DNA from: Bathynomus jamesi
Lineage: Eukaryota; Arthropoda; Malacostraca; Isopoda; Cirolanidae
Length of the DNA stretch: 64,000 nt
Reading direction: 5' to 3'
Assembly: GCA_023014485.1 (NCBI GenBank)
Contig: JAJOZX010000996.1
Location: 873,501-937,500, forward strand
Shown in pieces: positions 30,832-40,483 of this stretch. How positions within the stretch are numbered: position 1 is the stretch's first letter; every line of letters starts with the position of its first letter. The translations under genes were made by a program, and so were the position numbers. Under the pieces are notes generated by a model. That model ran no database searches and was not told the origin of the DNA. It was given only the letters and a program-made list of their open reading frames with translations.

Positions 30832-30854
30832 AAATCCTTGAAGAATATCATTCT

Positions 30855-31805
30855 TTAACGGGATTTTCTAAACATTTTGCAAACTTTCCGCACTTCCTTG
30901 ATCAAACCAAAATAATCATCTTTAAGAGCCAATGAATGAATATTGTCTTCTCCGCTGTCTTCATGTATATCACATTCGGAAGTCTCTTCTTGACCTACTC
31001 CATCTTCCTCTTCTTCATCAATGACATTTTTATTATAAAGAACGTCCAATACAGCAAGGTGAATGCCGTGCGCCAAACACTGTTGGTGATCTGGTGATAT
31101 TTCTCGGCCAAATTTGACCATGACGGATGCACCATCGGTTGTAGAAGCCACGATGTGCTCATTCATGTCGAGTCCGAATTCATTTAATCTGGCATTGACC
31201 AACTCCTTGCATTTAGCGCTATTTAATGATCCTCTGATTAATATCATTCCTAATGACCAATGCTCATTTTCGGCATGGACATTTATGTTCATAAATCTTT
31301 TATTTTGAATAGATGTATATTCATCTAGAGTGAGAGAAAACCGTTGACCATTTTTACATTTCTCTTTGAATAAGTCAGCTAATTCCTTTTTATTTTTCTC
31401 ATAAAATGAAATAACGATATTTTTGGCAGTATTTGGACAAGTTGGTGGGGGAATATCATATTCATCCTTGCGTTTTTTAAAACTCTCTTGTATAAAGTCA
31501 CTATTTGCAATGCGTTTAAAACTGAAACCATCAACGCTAGCCATTTTTGAGACCTCTTCCTCCATCGACAACTTACGTTTAAAGAAGTTAAGAGTTTTCT
31601 GTCTTTTTGCTGCAACTTCTGCATCTTCACTTAAATCAATATGGTGAACATTCCTTATATGAAAGACTAATCCTGTTGTTGTACTTCCAGCACATTTTAA
31701 TGTTTTATCACATTTATTACACTTAGAAACAACCTCGTCTCCCGTAATGCAATTATGCGAGGAACTGTTCAACTGACAAGTACTTAACAAATTGCGGACT
31801 GGCAA
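30855..31805 (-). pseudogene. hAT transposase, N-terminal half with BED finger
   Basis: Begins near 31805 with a BED-type finger (CNKCDKTLKCAGSTTTGLVF, then HIRNVHH). The catalytic region has FSLTLDEYTS (first aspartate), ASTTDGASVMVKFGREI (second aspartate region) and QCLAHGIHLAVLDVLY, the C/H-containing helix of hAT proteins, followed by an acidic stretch. The frame stops at KMFRKSR; the rest is read one base over. A ZBED1-like protein is the nearest remembered kind. The element therefore cannot make a full transposase from this copy. Confidence 0.9.
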
Positions 31806-32092
31806 CCCATCACAGCATTGCCGGTGGATTTGCCCAAAATATCGTACCGTAACGTTACGTAACCAAACATGTCAAAAGGGATCTAATTGGTCACTTAAAG
31901 TAAAACGTTTTCTATTAAAATAAATTTCATTCGCAAATACGAAAGAAAATTTGTTCATTGAGCGTGAACTTAAAAATTCAGGAAGTGACATTAAATTATC
32001 GATAAAAAGTATCGATAATTACGCGATAGTTGACTTTCATTTATCGATAAATTATCGATAATATATTATCGATTGCGACCCCTAGTGACAAG

Positions 32093-32344
32093 CCGTATTA
32101 TGTTATGTTGCATCATACCGAGTACTCGTACCCTGTGGCTGAGAATGTAAATCTTATCATAATGGAAAATCTGAAGTATTTTTACCATTACATTAATATA
32201 TATCATGAAGAGGTTTGTAGTGAGGTTGTGGCTAAAGGTCTGCGTGAGTTTTTAAAAGAATTTAGAGACGAGTATTGTCTGCTAAGCATAAAGGAAAAAT
32301 ATGGGCATATGTTTCTTTCAAATAGTGCGCCGGAGTGTGAATAA
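32093..32344 (+). pseudogene. Unassigned virus-like ORF, second part
   Basis: Continues the ORF begun at 28629 after the hAT insertion: PYYVMLHHTEYSYPVAEN to the stop at 32342-32344 (FLSNSAPECE). With the first part the gene was about 196 codons. No domain recognised. Confidence 0.55.
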
Positions 32345-32345
32345 A

Positions 32346-32549
32346 ATGTGTTTAGTTCGTGAAAATCTCCCTGAACGAAAACGTCTGGTGCATATTCTGA
32401 GGAGTGGGAGTGATAAAACATTAAAACCGGTATTGCTTCATGTATCGCAGATGGAAAATTTCTCAAAACACCTACCCAGTATAATGGAATACAAGTATTC
32501 ACATGAATCTCTCACGTTGGAACAATGCCGTACACGATTCATCAGCTAA
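32346..32549 (+). CDS. Small unassigned ORF, 67 codons
   Basis: ATG at 32346 follows the previous stop (TAA at 32342-32344) by one base, a spacing typical of compact viral gene sets. Translation begins MCLVRENLPERKRLVHILRS and is charged, without a domain I know. I chose this start over an upstream in-frame ATG (32301) because of the junction with the previous ORF. Confidence 0.4.
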   Translation: MCLVRENLPERKRLVHILRSGSDKTLKPVLLHVSQMENFSKHLPSIMEYKYSHESLTLEQCRTRFIS

Positions 32550-32660
32550 TGGTGTGACTCACTCATCCACACCTCCCGTCGAGCCGATCCGCCCACCTGT
32601 GGTTCATAGTCATCTCAGAACTTGAACCGACTGGACGTGCACTCCTCATAATATAATACG

Positions 32661-32948
32661 ATGGAGCTTCCTTTGAGCAGCAATCTCAATGCCGTGTACG
32701 ATGTGTCCGTGACGAAGTCATTGCGCGTGTTCAGGCGTAAAACCGGTGCCATTAACTATGTATTGGAAACAACTTGTAGACAAACAAACTCTGGTAAACG
32801 GAATGTTGTTTATTTAAGTGTTGAGGAGATGAATAGAGTCTTCGTGGTAGTTGAGAAGTGGAGCGAGGATCGTTATAAAGTACCTGCAGGTGTAGGCACA
32901 AGAATTAGTGATACCCCTCATATGCCATTGTTTGTACGTTGTGTATAA
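32661..32948 (+). CDS. Unassigned virus-like ORF, 95 codons (possibly first part of a longer gene)
   Basis: ATG at 32661 after an A/T-rich spacer (CTCATAATATAATACG). Translation MELPLSSNLNAVYDVSVTKS, later GKRNVVYLSVEEMNRVFVVV, looks like a folded beta-rich protein. It ends FVRCV at 32946-32948, overlapping the next frame. The next frame reads smoothly on from the same point, so this and the two following pieces may be one gene of about 320 codons broken by two frameshifts. No domain recognised. Confidence 0.5.
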   Translation: MELPLSSNLNAVYDVSVTKSLRVFRRKTGAINYVLETTCRQTNSGKRNVVYLSVEEMNRVFVVVEKWSEDRYKVPAGVGTRISDTPHMPLFVRCV

Positions 32949-33373
32949 ATAACGATCAGCCATGCATTGATATACGATTGATGTGGAAGAATGCTTCTGA
33001 TAATAACGTTCTTGTCCCTACGCGAAACCATTTCATCCTCGACAGAATGTTTGAAATCGTCGGTTTCCGCAAGCTGAAGCCTATATTAGACGCGCGTGTT
33101 ACGGATATGCTTTATTTTGATACGGTTCTTGAATATACATACACCGCTCTGTTCGACGGGTTTACTGAGTGTAGGACTGAACAAGGCGAGAATGGCCTAG
33201 AGCTGGATGCTTATTTAAAAGGTTTAGACTCTTCGAAATATCACGAACTTTGGTACAAAGGACTTGAGCGGTACAGGGCTGAGCTTACTTACACCGTTCA
33301 CCCTGAAGAATTGTATCTTCATATAATGAGCAGCTGTCATTACGACTTAGAAGATTATTTCAACTGCCGCTAA
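32939..33373 (+). pseudogene. Unassigned virus-like ORF, 144 codons, no ATG start
   Basis: The frame has no ATG at its beginning (the first in-frame candidates are TTG or a later ATG), which supports a frameshifted continuation of 32661-32948. Translation includes NHFILDRMFEIVGFRKLKPI, FDTVLEYTYTALFDGF and LDAYLKGLDSSKYHELWYKG. Rich in aromatic and acidic residues. It stops at CHYDLEDYFNCR. Function unknown. Confidence 0.5.
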
Positions 33374-33635
33374 GCATTGTGAAGATGAGTTCACGATTGA
33401 AAAGCTCGGATCAGTAAGAATAAACCCTCGATTGGAAAGGAGTGTTTATAAACTTGTAATTAATAATGATGTTGTGGCTAACGATGACCTCTTTGTACAT
33501 GCTTCTGATTGTATTCTGTCCGTGTTTAAAGATAACTTACCAACCGAATGTAAAGTGGGCACAAAAATAGTATTGAACGAAATGAAGGCCCTTTACATCG
33601 AGTACAAGCATCCCTATAACTTGAGCGGGAAGTAA
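33366..33635 (+). pseudogene. Unassigned virus-like ORF, last part
   Basis: Read one frame over from the previous piece the sequence is open from 33366 to 33635 (EDEFTIEKLGSVRINPRLER, then DDLFVHASDCILSVFKD), so it is probably the C-terminal end of the same gene. The first ATG in this frame is too late to begin a domain cleanly. No downstream gene of the set is visible after 33635. Confidence 0.5.
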
Positions 33636-33829
33636 TGTTAAATCGTATTTATTGCATAGTGCAAAGCAACAATAATGTAACTGTAGACTCGATCACGTGC
33701 GAGTTTAGTGTTTTAGTTAAGCGCAGTAGAACATAAAGTGTATGTATTTTGAGTGTTTTGCAGCATATTTATTATTCTATATATTTAATTATTTAATATA
33801 AATGTGTATATATAGATTTCTCCTGTACT
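33636..33829. other. Unassigned spacer after the virus-like ORFs
   Basis: A/T-rich, no open frame of note. I found no inverted terminal repeat here that would mark the end of a Polinton or virus genome. Confidence 0.35.
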
Positions 33830-34215
33830 ATGTTAGGCATATGGGCTACAATCGACGCTTACGTGACGCGGGTTCAAAGATGTCGATTTTAGAAGCATGT
33901 TTAGTTTAAATGATAACCCAACTCGCAACAATGGTTGGAAGTTGGATTTGAAACGGTTTAGGACTAGTGTGTCTGGGAATTACTTTACGTGTAAGATCTG
34001 TGACACGTGGAACAGGTTACCTTCAGAAGTTGTGAACAGTTCCTCTGTGGATCAGTTCAAGAAAAGGTTAGACCAAATCTTGCACAATTTGAATGTATAG
34101 AAAATTTTCCCTGGCACCCGTTGACATTGGTACCTCCTCGGTATGGGCCGCAAGGCCTTTTGAGGTACTTCTTTTCCTTGTAACTCCTTGTATACTATTA
34201 TTATTTTTGATTGGT
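33830..34215 (+). pseudogene. LINE 3' fragment, 5'-truncated
   Basis: Codes for the last 65 or so residues of a LINE ORF2: NDNPTRNNGWKLDLKRFR, GNYFTCKICDTWNRLPSEV, SVDQFKKRLDQILHN, the C-terminal block of CR1/Jockey-type ORF2. A GC-richer 3' UTR follows (ACATTGGTACCTCCTCGG, GCCGCAAGGCC) and a TA tract at 34221-34255. Different family from the 24-28 kb LINE by sequence. Confidence 0.7.
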
Positions 34216-34220
34216 TATAT

Positions 34221-34221
34221 A

Positions 34222-34255
<34 letters not shown>
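34221..34255. repeat. (TA)n microsatellite
   Basis: TA tract at the 3' side of the LINE fragment. Confidence 0.9.
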
Positions 34256-34257
<2 letters not shown>

Positions 34258-34683
34258 TTCGTTCAACTTGTGTATTTCTTTTACTATTATTATTTTTCAT
34301 TGCATATATTCCTCGTTTAAACTGTGTATAGAATGAACTAATTTGATTGTGTATTTATTTTCTATATATTTCATGAAATTATTACCAATAATTCGTCTAA
34401 ATAAACAGAATGATGTAATGGTGTTTTATTTAATTCTTTTGGTTGTGTGTATATATAAACTGGCTGCTTAAGACTTCTAAGCCAAATGTCAAGAATATAT
34501 GCTTTAATTAAATAAATAGTGCAATCTGGCAACTCAAAAATAAAAATAATGTACATCTGAACAAGCCATTTACGCCTTCTAAGTCAGATTAAGCCTTCTA
34601 AACCAAGTGCAGATTAGGACCTTCTAAGCCAAGTGCAAAGACCAAGAGCTTTATTATGCGTCTGGCGGAGCCAGGCGAAGGAT

Positions 34684-34684
<1 letters not shown>
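34256..34684. other. Unassigned sequence with AAGCCTTCTAAG-type words
   Basis: Three similar words (GCTTAAGACTTCTAAGCC, CGCCTTCTAAGTCAG, GACCTTCTAAGCCAAGTG) between 34465 and 34650 suggest a short degenerate repeat. No gene. Confidence 0.4.

Positions 34685-34685
<1 letters not shown>

Positions 34686-34747
<62 letters not shown>
34686..34747. repeat. (CT)n microsatellite
   Basis: Pure CT tract of about 55 bases with a variant end. Confidence 0.9.
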
Positions 34748-37027
34748 CTCTTAGGTTAGGTTGATTCTTCCCCCCACCTAGCTAGTGGCAGCTGGGGGAA
34801 TCCACCTTGCTTCTTTTTTTCTTTTTTCTTTTTTTTGGCACCCTGGGGTGGGCGTGGGGTAGCAACAAAAGGGGGGTCTTGCAACAAGAGGAGGTCTTCC
34901 AACAAATGGGGGAGGGGGTTATTGCAACACTGATCAGCATTTGCACCATTGCAATTACAATTGCACTCTCCCTTTTGCGGCACATACTACTGAGGTGTTA
35001 GAGAGTCACAGAAAGTGAAGGAAAATATATAATTCATTAAAATTTATTTTGATGTCGTTTATTTTCATTTGAAAATAAAGGTAAAAAAACGACATTACTT
35101 ATGGGATGACCTCATATATACATGGCGATGACTTTTCGTGTAACGAATTTCAAGATAACGTATCTCTATACAGCTGAAACTATTCGCAATGAATATTCGT
35201 CTCGATAAATGTACGCTCGAATAATATTCGCAATTTCAAATTCAATTGTCTAAAGATGAAATTGCGCGAATACGGGAAATGTTTGTGGAACTTCCTAATT
35301 AAATATGAACAAAATTAATTTTACGCTGTTCACTGTTCATCATTAATTCGTTGCTTGAATGCAAAAGAAAAAAAAGAGATGTTAACATTAGAAATGAGAT
35401 TTGAAGTTAAATATATTGTGAATCGATTACTTCCCCCCCCCCCTCACTGTCATTCCCACTCCTATCCGGGATCCGCAATTGGGAATGCACACAGTGAGAT
35501 ACTGTGTGTACATTTGAGAAAAGTTTCTTCATTTGAGAGCGAATGTCTCATTGGCTGTGAAAGCGTCAAATGAGAATGGCTAATATTTACTAACCTAATT
35601 GAATTTTGCCTAACCTAACCTTATCTAGCATCAACCTAGCCTAACATTAGTCTATCCTAGCCTAACTTTAACCAAAATCGGAAAGCCGTAGATAAGAATG
35701 AGAATGGCATGAGACAGGAATAAATTGATTTGAAAAGTTCCTCCTCCGTGATTCTCATTCGCGCTGTTCTCACTCTTGGGCGCCGAATTAAATGGTAATG
35801 ACATTGAGTGCAATGACGCCTTTCCAAACATCTAACATGAAGATTAGGTATCGGTAGCCTTTTTTGTTTATTAATTAAAAAGTTTTTATCCTCAAAGATA
35901 ACCTTCATTACAAATTCACTGATCCTGATGACAACGCGCCATGAATAATCACGCAACTTTAAGGAACTGAAATAAATTATGTACCGTACATAAAATAATT
36001 TCCAAATCAGGACATAAATATTTAAATCATCTTTCCTCTAGTTTATAAAGGCTTAAATCAGATTTTTAAAGACAGAGTGAGGTCATAAACACTTGATTAA
36101 AGTGTCATTAATGATCAAAGTTGGATTTAAGTTTAATTAAACTATATAAAAAATTAGTGTCATAATTTTAATGGAGTATTCTACCCATATCTTTAAGATT
36201 AAGAGACGCAACTGACATTAATACTCGCGTGTGTGTATACTTTGTAGCGCTGTGCAGAGAAGTTGAGAACAGAATGAAATGAAGTTGTATCGAATTAAAT
36301 GAAACTTAGTAAAATTATAAAGAAATTGAGAAAAGGGAAAACGAATTTGAATTATAAAATGATCTTAAGAATTAAGAGAGAAACAAAGCATTAATACTGT
36401 ATTCGAGAAATATAAGATAAGAAATATAAAGGTACAGTCTCCCTTCACTTAATGTCAGTCACATTTCATTCTTCGCCCAATAGTGAGAAATCTCCAAGGG
36501 AAAATCTCGGAGGAAATTCTCAAATTCATCTCTTCTCATTTCATGCCATTCACATTTTGACCCACGGGTTTCCCACTTTGGTTCAGGTTAGGTTAGGTTA
36601 GGTTAATGTTACGTTTGAGGAAATATTAATCATTCTCATTTCGCACCTTTGTTGCGATTGAGAATGGAAGTGACAGTATTTCTCAAATGAAGACCACCTC
36701 TTCCCAAATCTGGATTTCTCACTTTCTTCATTCTAACTTGTGTACCGTGGATGGCAGTGGGAATGACACTCAATGGGAATGACATTCAGTGGAAAACAAT
36801 CAGTAAAAAGCGCCGCGTTTACTTGTTAAATTCAACAGTCACTTACCAGGTGACATGTATACGTACGATGCCCATCTATCTATCTATTTATATTGGTAAA
36901 ATCTTCTAGAAATTCTCTCTAGAAAGAAAAAAATTCTTTCACCGACATACCTTTTGGAACAATCTTTACAGGGGACAGTACAGATACCGTCCTCTTTATC
37001 GCTTTTATACATTTGGGAAGAGGAACA
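34748..37027. other. Long unassigned stretch
   Basis: No supported gene in 2.3 kb. Noted contents: polypyrimidine and G-rich low-complexity DNA at 34760-34930; the word CATTACTTATGGGATGACCT at 35093-35112, matching one end of the MITE at 54681-54905; an imperfect inverted pair CACTGTCATTCCCACT (near 35446) and AGTGGGAATGACACT (near 36758); CCTAAC words at 35600-35660; and AGGTT repeats at 36584-36604. Confidence 0.4.
36584..36604. repeat. Short (TTAGG)-type run
   Basis: About four copies of AGGTT in a row. TTAGG is the ancestral arthropod telomere repeat, but this run is short and internal. Confidence 0.5.
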
Positions 37028-37094
37028 AAAAACGTTTTAAACTGTTACGATTCTCAAGTGTCACTTGAGAATCGTAACAGTTTAAAACGTTTTT
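37028..37094. repeat. Perfect 33-bp hairpin
   Basis: The arm 37028-37060 (starts AAAAACGTTTTAAACTG, ends TTCTCAAGTG) is exactly the reverse complement of 37062-37094, with a single T at 37061 as spacer. It lies just before the second Penelope-like element and may be a fold-back created at its 5' edge. Confidence 0.95.
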
Positions 37095-37139
37095 AGTTAC
37101 TAAAATCTTTTTAGTTAGTAAAATCTACCCGCCCGGAAA

Positions 37140-37365
37140 AAAATTCACACGCCCGAAATTTATAATACTTCCACATCAGGACTGTTCGGATTGTTGGCGA
37201 AAAGGCTGTTAATACAGATCTCGATGGTTTCTTTAATTGGAACGTTGGTGTAGAGAGATACTATGTTCAAACTATGCATATGGAAGTTTTTGGAATTATT
37301 TATGGTCAAAATTTCTTTGGCAAATTCGTAAGAGTTGGTGACGGAATATTCGTTTTGGGTAATGG
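37140..37365 (-). pseudogene. Penelope-like element: inverted 5' piece of RT
   Basis: On the minus strand the frame reads ITQNEYSVTNSYEFAKEI, LNIVSLYTNVPIKETIEI and FANNPNSPDVEVL. VSLYTNVPIKET matches the block of Penelope RT that precedes the SLF region. The plus-strand RT that follows begins with FANNLNTVLSL, so the two pieces are neighbouring parts of the same protein now arranged head to head. A G-rich tract (37364-37395) marks the junction. Confidence 0.75.
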
Positions 37366-37395
37366 GGGGGGGGGGTAAGGGGGGGTAAGGGGGGG

Positions 37396-38575
37396 TTGGC
37401 CTTTTCGCTAACAATCTGAACACAGTCCTGAGCTTAACAAAACAAGAATTTACCAAACTGCTTACACTTGCCGCTTCAGACACTTATTTCTTTTTTGACC
37501 AACAACTTTATCAACAAACGGATTCATTAGCCATGGGATTCTCCTTAAGTGCCACTCTAGCACTCTAGCTAACATCTTCCTCAGCCATCACGAAAATAAC
37601 TGGCTACTCCAGTGCCCCACTCATACACCAAAATTATATAAAAGATACGTTGATGACACCTTTTTCCTTTTCCACAATGCTAACCACGCCCCCTTTTTTC
37701 TTAACTACCTTAATTCCCAACATAAAAACATTAAGTTCACCAAAGAAGACGAATCTAATAACACCTTACCCTTCCTAGATATTACAATAACTAAACAAAA
37801 ACAAATTCAGCACTTCCATATATCGAAAACCTACGTACACAGGCCTAGGTACTAATTTCCTAAGCCACACCCCTTTGCTATATAAAATAACAGTATTAAA
37901 ATTTTAATCCACCGCGCCTATCATCTATGCTCTTCGTACTTATCCTTCAACCATGAAATAGAATTCATTCATAATTTCAGCATTAATAACTCCTTCTAAA
38001 AACATCTGTTACAATCTTTAACCAGAAACTTTCTTAATAATATTTATCAACCCCCCCTTAAAGTTCCCACTGTTAAAAAAGACGTACAATATTTTTCATT
38101 TTCCTATTACGACCACATCAGCCACAAAATACTTTCAGAACTCCGTCTCCTACTCACCCCGCTTTACCCCCAAATTAAATTTCATTTTGTTTTCACCAAC
38201 AACAATAATATCAAATCTTACCTTAACCATAAAGAAAAAACACCCCAGCCACTTGCTTCGTCCACTATCTACGCTTTTAATTGTGTTCGCTGCAAAGCGA
38301 ACTATATTGGCAGCACCATCCGCCAATACCAAACAAGAGTGGACGAGCATCGTGGTATTTCTACCAGAACTTCGCAGCCTTTGAACAAACCCTCCAAATC
38401 AGCAATAAGGGATCATTGTCACCTTCACAACCACCCGTTACTTCCCTCCAATTTCAAAATCGTTAATTCTTCTAACCAACTAATCGACCTCCGCATACTT
38501 GAGTCCCTTTATTACTCAGTATTCAGCCAACCCTCAACGACTACAGTTCCGCTTTCAACCTAAACATCGCCAAAT
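37396..38575 (+). pseudogene. Penelope-like element: RT palm to GIY-YIG nuclease
   Basis: The plus strand codes for EFTKLLTLAASDTYFFFDQQ, the catalytic block LYKRYVDDTFFLFHNANHA (YVDD), then LNYLNSQHKNIKFTKEDESN and LPFLDITITKQ. It ends in the nuclease: STIYAFNCVRCKANYIGSTI followed by TRVDEHRGIS, with later acidic LRILESLYYSV. A local duplication of CACTCTAG near 37555 shifts the frame, and several later stops occur (for example near 37855). Related to the element at 1-782 but a different family by sequence. Confidence 0.85.
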
Positions 38576-39204
38576 AAACTCATATTGAAAAGAAATCCAC
38601 CATCACTCCGCCTGGTTCCATCTTTCTAATATGGATTTTTTCAACAAGCAACCATCCCCAATCTTCTGTATAATTAGTCCTTCACTACGTTAACAACTTG
38701 GTAAGACCCCCACCCTTAATTCTGATTCACCTTTTAACCGTTTTATATTTTTTACTTAGTGTTCACACTCTTATACTTTATATTATTTAATTTTTAATCT
38801 TTTAATTTTAATTTAATATATATTGTAACCATTGTCGCACGTTCATTTTAATATATTTTCTTTGTTTATTATACTCATTAATTTCTATTTGATTTTAAAC
38901 TTTTTAGCAGTAATGATGGAAATTGAATTTTTTCGAAACGTCTGTAAATAAACATGTAAATAAACATGTACCATCTTTTCGTCCTCCTATTCCTCGCTAA
39001 GCTACGTTTCCCTAAGAACAAACCATTCAACCAAGTTATGATTTTTCGATAGGGTTGTTTAACCTCCTTCACAACATTTAAAGTCGTATGACAAAGAGGA
39101 TCCATGGGTCGCGACATAATCGGGAAGCAGAGGACGGTCTCCCATCTAACTACTCTCCAGACCCACTGTAGATTAACTTCGTACAATAGGATAAAAATAA
39201 ACTA
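38576..39204. other. Penelope 3' region and unassigned sequence
   Basis: Non-coding tail of the element. At 38911-38940 the words AATGATGGAAATTG and TTTTTTCGAAACG resemble a Penelope hammerhead with a damaged core. TGTAAATAAACA is repeated twice just after. The minus-strand frame 39186-38878 has no motif I can support. Confidence 0.45.
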
Positions 39205-40002
39205 TGTATGTGCAAAAGTGAATAATGAATAATTCTTATATTCATTTTTGTAAAAATGAATAATGAATAATTCTTATATTCATTTTTGTAAAAATGAATA
39301 ATGAATAATTCTTATATTCATTTTTGTAAAAATGAATAATGAATAATTATATTCATTTTTGTAAAAATGAATAATGAATAATTCTTATATTCATTTTTGT
39401 AAAAATGAATAATGAATAATTCTTATATTCATTTTGTAAAAATGAATAATGAATAATTCTTATATTCATTTTTGTAAAAATGAATAATGAATAATTCTTA
39501 TATTCATTTTTGTAAAAATGAATAATGAATAATTCTTATATTCATTTTTGTAAAAATGAAAATGAATAATTCTTATATTCATTTTTGTAAAAATGAATAA
39601 TGAATAATTCTTATATTCATTTTTGTAAAAATGAATAATGAATAATTCTTATATTCATTTTTGTAAAAATGAATAATGAATAATTCTTATATTCATTTTT
39701 GTAAAAATGAATAATGAATAATTCTTATATTCATTTTTGTAAAAATGAATAATGAATAATTCTTATATTCATTTTTGTAAAAATGAATAATGAATAATTC
39801 TTATATTCATTTTTGTAAAAATGAATAATGAATAATTCTTATATTCATTTTTGTAAAAATGAATAATTCTTATATTCATTTTTGTAAAAATGAATAATTC
39901 TTATATTCATTTTTGTAAAAATGAATAATGAATAATTCTTATATTCATTTTTGTAAAAATGAATAATGAATAATTCTTGTATTCATTTTTGCACATAAAG
40001 TC
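39205..40002. repeat. Self-complementary satellite, unit about 42 bp
   Basis: About 19-20 copies of ATGAATAATGAATAATTCTT plus ATATTCATTTTTGTAAAA. Each unit contains TTCATTTTTGTAAAAATGAA, a near-perfect palindrome, so every unit can form a hairpin. The array is bordered by inverted ends, TGTGCAAAAGTGAATAA on the left and TTCATTTTTGCACA on the right, suggesting that a small palindromic element grew from its centre. Copies are highly uniform, with a few that lack one ATAATGA or GAATAAT word. Confidence 0.9.
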
Positions 40003-40483
40003 CAAACTCGCGTAACACTATAACTGTATATAAAACGCAAGTTCGGATAAATTTTTGAATTTTTCTATTATATTTATGTCGAATAATTGATGAATTAGTT
40101 CTTTTTTAAATTACTTAATTTTTTTTTAGATTTAGCTTAATGTAATCGTGTTTAAATTCTGCAGTGTTCATTTTCTGTATACATTCTCTCTTCGTTGTAA
40201 AAGATGGGTCATGTCTTGCTTAGCACTTAATCTTAAATTTTAAGCATTTAATTTTGGCTGAGAGGCATGTTTAATTTTAATCCCTAATAAAATGCATATT
40301 TGAATTTTCATTTTTAGTTAACTCGGCAGATCATGATAACATCAGATCTGTCAATATGCGGTTTAAAATAAAAATATGGTTTCATCTTCAAATATCTAGC
40401 TTATATGTCTAGACATTGTTATAGCTAAAATATTTACTTTATCTCCAAATATTTTGCAAAATGATTCAGCCTACTGAGAACAT
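40003..40483. other. Unassigned A/T-rich sequence
   Basis: No gene or element recognised between the satellite and the left inverted arm. Confidence 0.35.

Larger units (their letters stand above)
28968..32084. mobile_element. hAT transposon, 3.1 kb, with 8-bp target duplication
   Basis: Left end CAGGGGTCGCAA at 28968; the right end, reverse complemented, starts TAGGGGTCGCAA at 32084 (one mismatch in 12). Perfect target duplication GTGACAAG at 28960-28967 and 32085-32092. Both ends carry several copies of the palindrome TTATCGATAA within about 100 bp, probably transposase-binding repeats. It codes for a BED-finger hAT transposase on the minus strand. A minisatellite has grown at the gene's 3' end. 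Confidence 0.95.

Noticed and set aside
19656..33635. Complete Polinton with capsid, ATPase, protease and integrase genes
   Set aside because: Only the polymerase is recognisable; none of the other hallmark genes or terminal inverted repeats is seen in the window.
34756..35001. Overlapping frames on both strands in a poly-T and G-rich stretch
   Set aside because: Low-complexity sequence; the peptides are lysine-, phenylalanine- or glycine-rich artefacts.
36584..36604. Telomere
   Set aside because: Only about four TTAGG-type units, internal, with unrelated sequence on both sides.
35446..36775. A 1.3-kb transposon with CACTGTCATTCCCACT-type inverted ends
   Set aside because: Only about 15 bases pair, with no target duplication and no coding sequence between; kept only as a note.
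39205..40002. Regular palindromic repeats resembling a CRISPR array
   Set aside because: There are no unique spacers between units; it is satellite DNA.
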